Shown in pieces: positions 36,713 through 45,673 of a stretch of 64,000 bases of DNA. The stretch covers positions 87,979-151,978 of the forward strand of contig NZ_PUAP01000041.1 of the NCBI RefSeq assembly GCF_002947535.1, given 5' to 3'. Each line of letters opens with the position of its first letter. Position 1 is the first letter of the stretch. Source of the stretch: Enterococcus mundtii (GTDB lineage Bacteria; Bacillota; Bacilli; Lactobacillales; Enterococcaceae). The notes beneath the pieces were generated by a model. The model searched no databases. It saw only the letters and a program-made list of their open reading frames with translations, and had not been told where the DNA came from. The translations under genes were made by a program, and so were the position numbers.

Positions 36713-39700
36713 AACATACGAGGGGAATAAACAAGAAAACAACAAGCAGCAAGATCTGTTATCGATCAAATTGAAACGTGTCAGTCCGAAAGAACAAAAA
36801 AAGAAAGCACTGAAGAAACGCCTCCGATTCAAAAAGCGTCAGCAAAAATTAGCGAGAAAAAAAAGAGATAGCTTACAGCTAAAAAATAGAAATATCGTTG
36901 ATTTCAAACAACATATAATGAATAGCCAGTCAAGAAAAGAGCCATTAAGTAAAGGCGCAACAAGCAAAAAACCATACGCTAGTCATTTTAAAAAGCGTCA
37001 TCTTATAACAAATAAAAAAAAGTTAAACAAAATCAATAGTAACAAACAACATAGTACCACAAGAGAAAAGGCCTATTTCATAAAGAATAAACATCGCTCT
37101 CCTAAAGAAATCAATCATGCGCTTTTAGGAATAAAAAAAAGACAAACTTCACCCAAACATAGTGGGACGAATCAGCGAAGTCAGCTCTCTACTGAAAAAA
37201 TCAATAAACAAAAATTAGGATCAAAAAAATTCTATCATAAGAAACAAGAAAAACTAGATAAAAATGTTCTCAATCTATCTGGCATAAAGAATACACTTAC
37301 TACGAATAAGCAGACCAGAGCAAAGAAACTTGAAGAAAAATTATTCGGCATCAAAGACAAACTTGAACGTAAACATCAAGTGTTAAGTAACTCCAACAAA
37401 GTCAAACGATTAAAAAAGCAAACAAAAATGCCATCGAAAAAAAAATTCAAACCCAAACTGAAAAAAAATCTGGCACAAACAGCCATAGACACAGTTGGCA
37501 GGAACAAAGATGGCGAATTGAATATTCTTGGAGTTCTTTTAGTCTTATTTATTATTCTCAAACTGATCCTCATGTTGTTGTCCGTCAAAGTAATGATGAT
37601 CTTGGCTGTCGTCATTGTCGTTATCGTCGTAATTATCGCCATCTTTAATTTTATCGCTAGTATATTTACTATAAAAACGGAAGATATGGCGTTAGCAGAG
37701 GCATATGAGCATGTCACACTTTTGGATGCCAGAAAGAACAAAGAAGTGCAACAAGTTTTTGAAGATTTTTCAGAAAATTCTGAAATCGAAGAAGTTTATT
37801 TTGTTGTAAATGGTGTTGCAAGACCAGATAACAATTTTATCTATAGCTCTGATGCAGATACGTACCTCTATTACCTGAATGCAAAATATGAAGACTATAA
37901 CATCAGTAAACGTATCTCAGCAAGTAGCAATATCTTTGGTGCAACAAGAGTTCGTGGAGAAGTAGAAGGAATCCATGGCTATACCTTTAGTTACACGACA
38001 GAAATCGAAACAAGAGAAGTACCAATTATTTATCCTGATGAGACTGATCCAGAAGAGGACGGATCGGAAGACTCTGAAGACGACGATGAATCGGAAGAAG
38101 CTGATGGTTCGGAAGAGGAAGAACCAGATGATTCGGAAGAAGACGAGGACTCAGAAGAAGAACCGGATGATTCAGAAGAAGACGAGGAATCAGAAGAAGA
38201 AGCGGATGATTCGGAGGAAGATGAGGATTCAGAAGAAGCGGATGATTCAGAAGAAGACGAGGAATCAGAAGAAGAAGCGGATGATTCGGAGGAAGATGAG
38301 GATTCAGAAGAAGCGGATAATTCGGAAAAAGATGAGGACTCAGAAGAAGAACTGAACGGTTCAGAAAAAGAAGAGGACTCGGAAGAAGAAGCGGATGAAT
38401 CGGAAGAAGACGAGGACTCAGAAGATGCACCGAATGAGTCCGAAGAAAATCAAGCGAATGACACTCCAACTGGGGGCCAACCCGCTACCCCTCGTAATGA
38501 AGAAGATCGTCCAACGCATCGTACGATAAAAGTGGCGTTGATCAATATTGAGATCAAAACAATCAGTCAGTTTATTGATGAAAATTCAGATACGCTGACA
38601 GAGGAAGAACTAGATAAGTTTGGACCAATCCAAGAATTGGACCGATTTGAGAATAAAGTATTTTTGCAAAGTCCTTTTGGCATGAACCAAGACGCCATCG
38701 TTGTTCAAAAATATGGCTATCGAGGATCAGATGACAGAAATAGACATAATCATATCGAGCTGTTGGCTGAGCCTGGCACGCCTGTCTATGGCATCGATAA
38801 TTCTGGATCAGGAAGAGTACATGCTGCTGGCAATGATTATGTCACTATCAATACTTCTTTGAGCAAAAGAGTTGTTTTGTCTCCATTAAAAAATGTCCGA
38901 GTGAGAAATGGTGAGTGGGTAGATGCCGATACAATCGTAGGAGAAACCACAGGAAATTTAAAGGTTGAAGTCATTGAACGTCGAACATTCTGGCCAAACA
39001 GACATATTTATCCATCTGCTTATATTTTTGATCTGGAATTTCAATATCCTTCTGAGATAGAAGGATTTACACATCATTCTTCAAGAACGATCTCAGGAAG
39101 TCTTAAAAATCCTGGACAAATGATTTTACAATGGGAACATCTTGTTCGAGAAGCCTGTGAAAAGTATGAGATTTTAGAGTATGTCAATATGATCTTGGCA
39201 ATCATCCAAGTAGAATCCGGTGGTGATGCAGAAAGATTCCCTGATATTATGCAGGCTAGTGAGTCACAAGGTTTGTCTCCTAATACGATTGATGATCCAG
39301 AACTATCAATTGATCGAGGAACCCACTATTTTGCCCAATTATTAAGCAAAGCGAGAGACTTACATCTTGATGATCGTGCGGCTCTTCAAGCCTATAACTA
39401 TGGAGAAGACTTTTTAAACTGGTTAGCAAATACCAATAACCAATATAGCTTCTTTCATGCAGAGTTATATGCAAGGGAAAAAAGCAACAGACAGACTGTT
39501 ACTTATACCCATCCAGTAGCGTTAGCATATGGATTTTCATGGCGATATGCTTACGGAAATATGTTCTATGTACCTATAGTAACTAACTATCTATGGCTCG
39601 AAAACTCAGATTTCCTTGAGACTGCAATCAATGAGATTGGTACGATCCAAGGAGAGAAGTACTGGCGATGGTATGGGTTTGAAGGAAGAGTAGAGTGGTG

Positions 39701-40028
39701 TGCGATCTTTGTGAGTTGGGTAGCAGACCAAGTAGGGTATCTCAACCAAGAAAAAATAATCAAGACTGCTAACTGTTTAGAAATGATCAACTGGTTAACT
39801 GAAAAAGGGAACTATAAGAAGGCTTCAGAGAACTATCATCCACAACCAGGTGATTTGATTTTCTTTGATTGGAATGGAGGTGGTACAGGAAAAGATCATG
39901 TGGGAATCGTAGAGTTTACAGATGGAAATATCATTCAGACCATCGAAGGGAATACTGCCGATAAAGTAGCTAGAAGGACCTATTTTATCAATGATCCAAG
40001 CATTTCAGGGTACGGTATTCTTCAATAA
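36705..40028 (+). CDS. PrgK-like bifunctional wall hydrolase (degenerate LytM, lysozyme-like and CHAP domains)
   Basis: 1107 residues. Lys/Arg-rich cytoplasmic part (1-270), a transmembrane region (about 275-318), a small domain, and an acidic Ser-Glu-Asp repeat linker (445-585). Then comes a LytM/M23-like domain (about 660-760) whose zinc residues are mostly replaced. A lysozyme/transglycosylase domain follows (about 822-925, candidate Glu837 in QVESGG), then a C-terminal CHAP domain (966-1107) with Cys999 (WCAIFVSW) and His1065 (DHVGIVE). The LytM-SLT-CHAP order is that of PrgK of pCF10, the VirB1-like protein that opens the wall for the T4SS. The very long basic and acidic regions are unusual. 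Confidence 0.9.
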   Translation: MNETYEGNKQENNKQQDLLSIKLKRVSPKEQKKKALKKRLRFKKRQQKLARKKRDSLQLKNRNIVDFKQHIMNSQSRKEPLSKGATSKKPYASHFKKRHLITNKKKLNKINSNKQHSTTREKAYFIKNKHRSPKEINHALLGIKKRQTSPKHSGTNQRSQLSTEKINKQKLGSKKFYHKKQEKLDKNVLNLSGIKNTLTTNKQTRAKKLEEKLFGIKDKLERKHQVLSNSNKVKRLKKQTKMPSKKKFKPKLKKNLAQTAIDTVGRNKDGELNILGVLLVLFIILKLILMLLSVKVMMILAVVIVVIVVIIAIFNFIASIFTIKTEDMALAEAYEHVTLLDARKNKEVQQVFEDFSENSEIEEVYFVVNGVARPDNNFIYSSDADTYLYYLNAKYEDYNISKRISASSNIFGATRVRGEVEGIHGYTFSYTTEIETREVPIIYPDETDPEEDGSEDSEDDDESEEADGSEEEEPDDSEEDEDSEEEPDDSEEDEESEEEADDSEEDEDSEEADDSEEDEESEEEADDSEEDEDSEEADNSEKDEDSEEELNGSEKEEDSEEEADESEEDEDSEDAPNESEENQANDTPTGGQPATPRNEEDRPTHRTIKVALINIEIKTISQFIDENSDTLTEEELDKFGPIQELDRFENKVFLQSPFGMNQDAIVVQKYGYRGSDDRNRHNHIELLAEPGTPVYGIDNSGSGRVHAAGNDYVTINTSLSKRVVLSPLKNVRVRNGEWVDADTIVGETTGNLKVEVIERRTFWPNRHIYPSAYIFDLEFQYPSEIEGFTHHSSRTISGSLKNPGQMILQWEHLVREACEKYEILEYVNMILAIIQVESGGDAERFPDIMQASESQGLSPNTIDDPELSIDRGTHYFAQLLSKARDLHLDDRAALQAYNYGEDFLNWLANTNNQYSFFHAELYAREKSNRQTVTYTHPVALAYGFSWRYAYGNMFYVPIVTNYLWLENSDFLETAINEIGTIQGEKYWRWYGFEGRVEWCAIFVSWVADQVGYLNQEKIIKTANCLEMINWLTEKGNYKKASENYHPQPGDLIFFDWNGGGTGKDHVGIVEFTDGNIIQTIEGNTADKVARRTYFINDPSISGYGILQ
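38041..38460 (+). repeat. Coding repeat: acidic Ser-Glu-Asp linker
   Basis: Encodes repeated DDSEEDEDSEE-type units. A 75-bp unit starting at 38184 is repeated almost exactly at 38259, so the array can grow or shrink by recombination or slippage. The linker probably spans the wall. Confidence 0.85.
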
Positions 40029-40047
40029 AGAAAGAAAAGGATGAACG

Positions 40048-40977
40048 ATGAAAAAAATAAAAAATATAGTTGAGTCAAAAGAAGGAAAAAGAATCGTGTT
40101 TATAGCTATCGGCATTTTCATCACCATGTTCAGTTTTATTTTTTACTCGCTATTTTTTCATCGCGGTACGAATGAAAACTCGGAAGCTACCACTAGTAGT
40201 AAACCTTTGTCTGCAAGCGAGCAAAAAAAAGAGGACCTAAATTTAGTAGAAAGAAATGAAGCCTTAGTTTATAGAGGTATTTGGTATTCTGATCGAGCGG
40301 ATGGCATGGTTCTGGAATTAAAAAATGATGGAACTTATCAAAGTACCAGTTGGCTCACAACGGGTCAGTATCGCTTAGTAGATACAAAGCTTGTTCTGAC
40401 GGACAAAGAGAAAGAGGAAGTTTCTTTTGAGCTGATGACAAGGTTAGGCGAAACGATTTTCTTTTATGAAGACAATGAAGGGAACACGACCTATTTCTAT
40501 CCTAGTGTTGCATTGATGGAAAGGGCCAAAGAAATTATTGATTCCAGTGGGGAAGAAATCGATGAGATAATCAGTCAAAAATGGAATGACGTGTTACTTC
40601 AAGGTAGTTGGACGGGAACGACGATGAATAGTCAAGTGTTGATTGATTTTACAGAAGACACATTTGTCCAAAGAAAAGTGGAAGACGGAAACGAAATAAG
40701 TCGAATTTTTTACTATCGCGTCATTTCTGAAGATATTTCTGAGACGCTATGTGTACTTGAACTATCAGTCACAGATGAAAATTCAGCAGTGATGACATTT
40801 GAGGTCACCTTAGAAGAGACACAATTCGGTTATCGCATGCATTCCCTCCCAGGGATGTTTTTATGGGTAAATGATTACGAAAAACCACATCAAGCTGTGC
40901 GATTAACTCAAACAGGTATTTTTAGAGAAGAAAATTCATCTTTAGAACAATTACTTGAACATCGCTTGAATGGTTAA
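40048..40977 (+). CDS. Single-pass membrane protein in the PrgL/VirB8 position
   Basis: 309 residues: basic cytoplasmic start, one transmembrane helix (about 15-36), a polar Ser/Thr linker, and two similar beta-rich outer domains. They begin YRGIWYSD (about 75-150) and LQGSWTGT (about 190-290), each with a G-x-W motif. I recognise no family; the fold could be lipocalin-like. It directly follows the PrgK-like gene, where VirB8-like PrgL lies in pheromone plasmids, and has VirB8-like topology. That suggests a channel scaffold, but sequence does not prove it. Confidence 0.6.
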   Translation: MKKIKNIVESKEGKRIVFIAIGIFITMFSFIFYSLFFHRGTNENSEATTSSKPLSASEQKKEDLNLVERNEALVYRGIWYSDRADGMVLELKNDGTYQSTSWLTTGQYRLVDTKLVLTDKEKEEVSFELMTRLGETIFFYEDNEGNTTYFYPSVALMERAKEIIDSSGEEIDEIISQKWNDVLLQGSWTGTTMNSQVLIDFTEDTFVQRKVEDGNEISRIFYYRVISEDISETLCVLELSVTDENSAVMTFEVTLEETQFGYRMHSLPGMFLWVNDYEKPHQAVRLTQTGIFREENSSLEQLLEHRLNG

Positions 40978-41015
40978 TCGACTCTAAAAAATTCTTCATT
41001 GAATGGAGGAGACCG

Positions 41016-44000
41016 ATGTTTTATCAAAAATATGAAAACTATCTTAAAGAATATATAAACAAAGATATTTTAATAAAATCAGTAAAACCTCATGAAGAAA
41101 AAGTATTCAATGAGTTTCAAGCAAAAGCAATATTGGATAGTAATCCTGAAACTATCAGAGAAGAATTCCACTTCGTTCTAGACTTGGTTTCTTCAAGAAA
41201 AGAAGTGAAGGAAGAAAAGACAAATGATTTAAAACAATCATTTGAAAGAATGCTCAAAGACATTGATCCATCAGACTACAATACGTTGAGATTCTCCATT
41301 TATAAATCGCGGATGATCGTCTTAAAAGAAGATATACGTGAGCAAGAAACAAGGACAAAAGATGCGGCACCCACTTTTACGTCAAACACACAGTTACAAG
41401 CATCTGACGAATTAGTAAGTCCTAAATTAGTGGCTGAACAAGAAAGAAGATTTGCAGAACAAGCCTCACTCAATAAGAGAGACAACGTAAAGCAAGAAGT
41501 TTTATCTAATGAGCAGATCAAAGAGAATGTCTCGATGCACGTAAATTCTGTCCACACGACGAATCAATATACAAAAGCAGAACAGCATCAAAGTCTTAAA
41601 GTGAGTGAGTTAAAAGAACGATTTGAAAAAGAACCTTCTTATAATAAAGAACCGCATTCAGCTGAAGTACCATCAGGAACAGTCAACCGATTGCGACAAT
41701 ACTATGAAGGTCTGAATCATTCATCAAATGAACATTCACCATTAGAAAGTCGAAAGTCATCTAGAAGGAGAACCCCGCAAACAAATGACTCGCAGACTGT
41801 CCAAAATAGGCAAAATCAACCGATAGATCGACAGAACCAAAGCGATCAAGGAATATCGTCCTATCAAAAAGCTCATCCATTAAAAGGCACTAGCGAATTT
41901 GTGCGTAGAGGAAACGAAAGCACAGTCTATACGAATGAATCATCACCCACAAATAAAGCAGAACCGGATCAAACGGGCATGACGAATGAAGAATTTCAAA
42001 GACGGCGAGACCGATTTGGCAATCTGCCTGGACCAAGTAACGAACCACCAGCCATCGAGAGAACAAACCAACGAGAACCGGATAACTACCAGACAGCTAC
42101 TTATCAAAATCCACCTAGGCAACAACGAAGTAGTGAGTTATTGCAAGAAAGTCAAGCTAGTAGGATAGACAACAATGACTCATTAAGGGCAAACAATGCA
42201 GAATTAAGTCGAACTGGTAGGGCGAACGAAGAAAATCAAAGATATCGAGACCGATTTGGCAATCTGCCTGGACCAAGTAACGAACCACCAGCCATCGAGA
42301 GAACAAACCAACGAGAACCGGATAACTACCAGACAGCTGCTTATCAAAATCCACCTAGGCAACAACGAAGTAGTGAGTTAGTGCAAGAAAGTCAAGCTAG
42401 CAGGATAGATAACAATGACTCATTAAGGACAAACAATGCAGAATGGAGTCGAGCTGGTAGAGCGAACGAAGAATTTCAAAGACGGCGAGATCGATTTGGC
42501 AATATGCCTGGACCAAGTAACGAACCACCAGTTAGAGAGAGAACAACCCAAAGCGAACCGAATAACTACCAGACAGCTACTTATCAAAATCCACCTAGGC
42601 AGCAACAAAGTAGTGAGCTAGTACAAGAGAGTCAAGAGAGTCAAGCTAGTAGGATAGATAACAATGACTCATTAAGGACAAACAATGCAGAATTGAGTCA
42701 AACTGGTAGGGCTGACGAAGAATTTCAAAATCTTCGTGATCGATTCGAAAACCTGACTAGTACAAGCAATGAACCATCGTTTTCCAAGAAAAAGAGTCGT
42801 GGAAAAAGTGAACATCAAGGAACTTCTTATCAAAGAGCTACCCCCATGCATGGCAGTAGCGAAATCGTACGTAAAGGAAACGAAAGCGCAGTTCATACGA
42901 ATGATTCAGCATCTGCAAACGAAACAAAATCGAATCAAACCGGCATGACGAATGAAGAATTCCAAAACCGTCGTGCTCGATTCGAAAATCCTAGTGTAAA
43001 AAGTGATAACCGTCTTGCACCAGAATCCACGGGACGAGTGAGAGCAGCGAGGGACCAGTTTGAAAAAGCGAACGATCATCCTAATGAGCGACCAGTTCCA
43101 GAATCAACGGGACGAGTGAGAGCAGAACTAGACCAGTTTGAAAAAGCGAATGCCCATCCTAATGAACGACTAGCTCCAGAATCAACGGGACAAGTGCGGG
43201 CAGTGAGAGACCGGTTTGAAAGTGCGAATGCCCTTCCTAACGACCGACCAGTTCCAGAATCAACGGGTCAAGTTAAGGCAGCAAGGGAACAGTTTGAAAG
43301 TGCGAATGCCCTTCGTGATGAGCGACCAGTTCCAGAATCCACGGGTCGAGTGAGAGCAACGAGAGAACGGTTTGAAAGTGCGAATGCCCTTCCTAACGAC
43401 CGACCAGTTCCAGAATCAACGGGTCAAGTTAAGGCAGCAAGGGAACAGTTTGAAAGTGCGAATGCCCTTCGTGATGAGCGACCAGTTCCAGAATCCACGG
43501 GTCGAGTGAGAGCAACGAGAGACCGGTTTGAAAGTCCGAATGCCCTTCCTAACGACCGACCAGTTCCAGAATCCACGGGACGAGTGAGAGCAACGAGAGA
43601 ACGGTTTGAAAAAGAGAATGCCCTTCCTAACGACCGACCAGTTCCAGAATCTACGGGACGAGTGAGAGCAACGAGGGACCAGTTTGAAAGTGTGAATGCC
43701 CTTTCTAGTGAACGACCAGTTCCAGAACCCACGGGTCGAGTTGAAGCGATGCGAAGACAGTACGAGTCCAGAAATGGGAGAGAAACTGAAGCTAGTGACT
43801 CTAACGAAACATTCCAGCAAAAACTAAATGGCTTGGCTAATGAAAGATTTCGTCAACGCCGAAACCAATTTGAAAATCCTGCTGTAACAAGTAGTGATGG
43901 GCAAAAATCGGAAGAAACGGTTATAGCCGATCAGCTAGATCGTAGAAAAGAAACAAGCAACCAACCTACTGTTCACTCTGCTGATCAAACAAATCAAACA

Positions 44001-45653
44001 GATATTGCTGCTGGTAATACGAAAAAAATCCGTGAATTGTTAGCTGATAAACTCAAATTTAATCCAGAAGAAAAAGTACCACTTGAAACAAATACCCAGA
44101 CAAATAATCAAACAGATAGTTCCCATGCACCCTTAGAGGAATCTTCCTCAGACACTCAAAATAGCCAAATGAGAAATCAGATGATTGAAGGTGTGGAACC
44201 GAGACCAACGAAACTGGATGAAGCGAGTATAGCCACTCGAGGAATGGATAAAAAACAGTCGGAAAACACAACTGATTCTTTAGATAAACTTGGAATAGAC
44301 GCGAGTAGTGATAATTTTGGTTTAAATGAGAATGCTTCAGGAAAAACGGATAAAGCTACAGAAACCGATTTTATGGATGACGATATAGAATTGCCAGAGT
44401 CAGGACCGCTTACAGAAAAAAAGAAAATCCACACAAAAAAAAGCCGAGCGATTCAAATCGGAAGATTTTTGTTGAACTTACTACCATTAGCATCTTGGCC
44501 GTTGATCAGTATGTGGGTAACTGGCATTTTAGGTATCGTTCCAATTTACTTTGCTATGTATGGACTACCATTAACTCGGTTTATTTACGTGACTATTTTG
44601 ATTGCCGTTTATGGACCAAAACTCATCAACTATATTCTTAAACTTCGTTCTAGAATACAAACCTATCGCCAGGCAGAACGAAGTCGACAGAGAAACTTAG
44701 AAGATCGAGTGATTGATCCAAAAGAAAAATCAATTCAAAGAGAAACTGCCGCTCATGAGAAAGAAACAGCAAAAACAAAACAACAGAATCACTCATCAGA
44801 AAAAGTCAGTCCTGAAAATTCAGAAAAAGACAAATCTGTAAAGGGTTATTTTAAAAGAAATTGGAAATCTCTCGCCATCATCTTTGGTGTTGGGATAGTT
44901 GTAGCAGGAATTGGTATCGCACTGACACCAGTAATAGCACCATATATATTTGCGATAGCCACTTCAACTCCGTTATTTATGTACAAAGTAACTTCAGTTA
45001 TTGCAATGGCACTTGCGGTTTCCTTTGGTGTGACCGCCTTGAGTAAAGGACTGCATGCACTACAAAGAAAGTTTTATAAAAAAGAAGATCAAACATTAGA
45101 AACCACAACACAAAAAGAAACAATCGAAAAAAATTCTTTAGAGGTAGATAAGAATTTTGATAAAGCCTATGAAAAAGTGGATAAGGATGATCGTGCACCT
45201 GCCCATGATAATTCGTCAATAAAAAGTGCTGGTTCAAAAGAAGATGGCATAAAACTCGCTAGTAATGAGACGAAGTCAATGGAAAAAAGTCCATATGCAT
45301 GGGTCTATGGTCAAGAGACAGAAAACAAAACCCAAAATGAAGCGAATCGTTCAAGTCGGTCGAATTCGTTCAATACCCATGAAACACTTCATGTGAAAGC
45401 GGATATTCATGAGCCACCATCACAGTCCTCTCGTGATAACCGTACGACGAATCAATTAGGTGAAGCCGCAAGACATCGGGTGGATAATACAAAATCTGAA
45501 AGTAATCCACAGATTACTGAACAGAATAAGGGAATCAATCGTCAGCCGGCCGTCAAAGAGGCATTTGATTCAATCAAACAAAAAGCAATTTCGAAGAGTA
45601 ATAATGTCAGTGGCAAGCCCCTACTGAAAGGTCAAATATCTTTTGAAAAATAA
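41016..45653 (+). CDS. Giant repeat protein with C-terminal membrane segments (unknown function)
   Basis: 1545 residues with no signal peptide. A helical charged N-terminus (1-115) and a Gln/Asn/Arg/Ser-rich region lead to an 80-residue repeat array (about 325-580) and ten 26-residue repeats (about 667-925). Next comes a polar acidic region, then two hydrophobic blocks (about 1141-1208 and 1285-1350) and a polar tail. Both repeat types carry a RxxRxRF-like core. The tail contains KQKAISKSN, shared with two other proteins of the locus. No known family. It could be a T4SS-exported membrane-active protein or an internal scaffold. GGAGG RBS. Confidence 0.75.
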   Translation: MFYQKYENYLKEYINKDILIKSVKPHEEKVFNEFQAKAILDSNPETIREEFHFVLDLVSSRKEVKEEKTNDLKQSFERMLKDIDPSDYNTLRFSIYKSRMIVLKEDIREQETRTKDAAPTFTSNTQLQASDELVSPKLVAEQERRFAEQASLNKRDNVKQEVLSNEQIKENVSMHVNSVHTTNQYTKAEQHQSLKVSELKERFEKEPSYNKEPHSAEVPSGTVNRLRQYYEGLNHSSNEHSPLESRKSSRRRTPQTNDSQTVQNRQNQPIDRQNQSDQGISSYQKAHPLKGTSEFVRRGNESTVYTNESSPTNKAEPDQTGMTNEEFQRRRDRFGNLPGPSNEPPAIERTNQREPDNYQTATYQNPPRQQRSSELLQESQASRIDNNDSLRANNAELSRTGRANEENQRYRDRFGNLPGPSNEPPAIERTNQREPDNYQTAAYQNPPRQQRSSELVQESQASRIDNNDSLRTNNAEWSRAGRANEEFQRRRDRFGNMPGPSNEPPVRERTTQSEPNNYQTATYQNPPRQQQSSELVQESQESQASRIDNNDSLRTNNAELSQTGRADEEFQNLRDRFENLTSTSNEPSFSKKKSRGKSEHQGTSYQRATPMHGSSEIVRKGNESAVHTNDSASANETKSNQTGMTNEEFQNRRARFENPSVKSDNRLAPESTGRVRAARDQFEKANDHPNERPVPESTGRVRAELDQFEKANAHPNERLAPESTGQVRAVRDRFESANALPNDRPVPESTGQVKAAREQFESANALRDERPVPESTGRVRATRERFESANALPNDRPVPESTGQVKAAREQFESANALRDERPVPESTGRVRATRDRFESPNALPNDRPVPESTGRVRATRERFEKENALPNDRPVPESTGRVRATRDQFESVNALSSERPVPEPTGRVEAMRRQYESRNGRETEASDSNETFQQKLNGLANERFRQRRNQFENPAVTSSDGQKSEETVIADQLDRRKETSNQPTVHSADQTNQTDIAAGNTKKIRELLADKLKFNPEEKVPLETNTQTNNQTDSSHAPLEESSSDTQNSQMRNQMIEGVEPRPTKLDEASIATRGMDKKQSENTTDSLDKLGIDASSDNFGLNENASGKTDKATETDFMDDDIELPESGPLTEKKKIHTKKSRAIQIGRFLLNLLPLASWPLISMWVTGILGIVPIYFAMYGLPLTRFIYVTILIAVYGPKLINYILKLRSRIQTYRQAERSRQRNLEDRVIDPKEKSIQRETAAHEKETAKTKQQNHSSEKVSPENSEKDKSVKGYFKRNWKSLAIIFGVGIVVAGIGIALTPVIAPYIFAIATSTPLFMYKVTSVIAMALAVSFGVTALSKGLHALQRKFYKKEDQTLETTTQKETIEKNSLEVDKNFDKAYEKVDKDDRAPAHDNSSIKSAGSKEDGIKLASNETKSMEKSPYAWVYGQETENKTQNEANRSSRSNSFNTHETLHVKADIHEPPSQSSRDNRTTNQLGEAARHRVDNTKSESNPQITEQNKGINRQPAVKEAFDSIKQKAISKSNNVSGKPLLKGQISFEK
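41990..42740 (+). repeat. Coding tandem repeat, 240 bp (80 residues), three copies plus part
   Basis: Units start near 41997, 42237, 42477 and (diverged) 42726. Each encodes RDRFGN-PGPSNEPP, then a Gln/Asn-rich stretch and SQASRIDNNDSLR. Copies 1-3 are nearly identical. Copy 3 has a 9-bp insertion (QESQESQ). Confidence 0.88.
43013..43760 (+). repeat. Coding tandem repeat, 78 bp (26 residues), ten copies
   Basis: Each unit reads roughly PVPESTGRVRATRERFES then about eight more residues. Units 4-5 and 6-7 are an almost exact 156-bp duplication, a sign of recent expansion. Confidence 0.9.
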
Positions 45654-45673
45654 AGAATACGGAGAGAGATTCA

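Noticed and set aside
38026..38469. Antisense Leu/Pro/His-rich open frame
   Set aside because: Shadow of the Ser-Glu-Asp repeat DNA in the PrgK-like gene.
43013..43760. Regular 78-bp repeats that could suggest a CRISPR array or iterons
   Set aside because: The period is a multiple of three, the frame stays open, and variation is synonymous or conservative: protein repeats. No cas or rep genes nearby.
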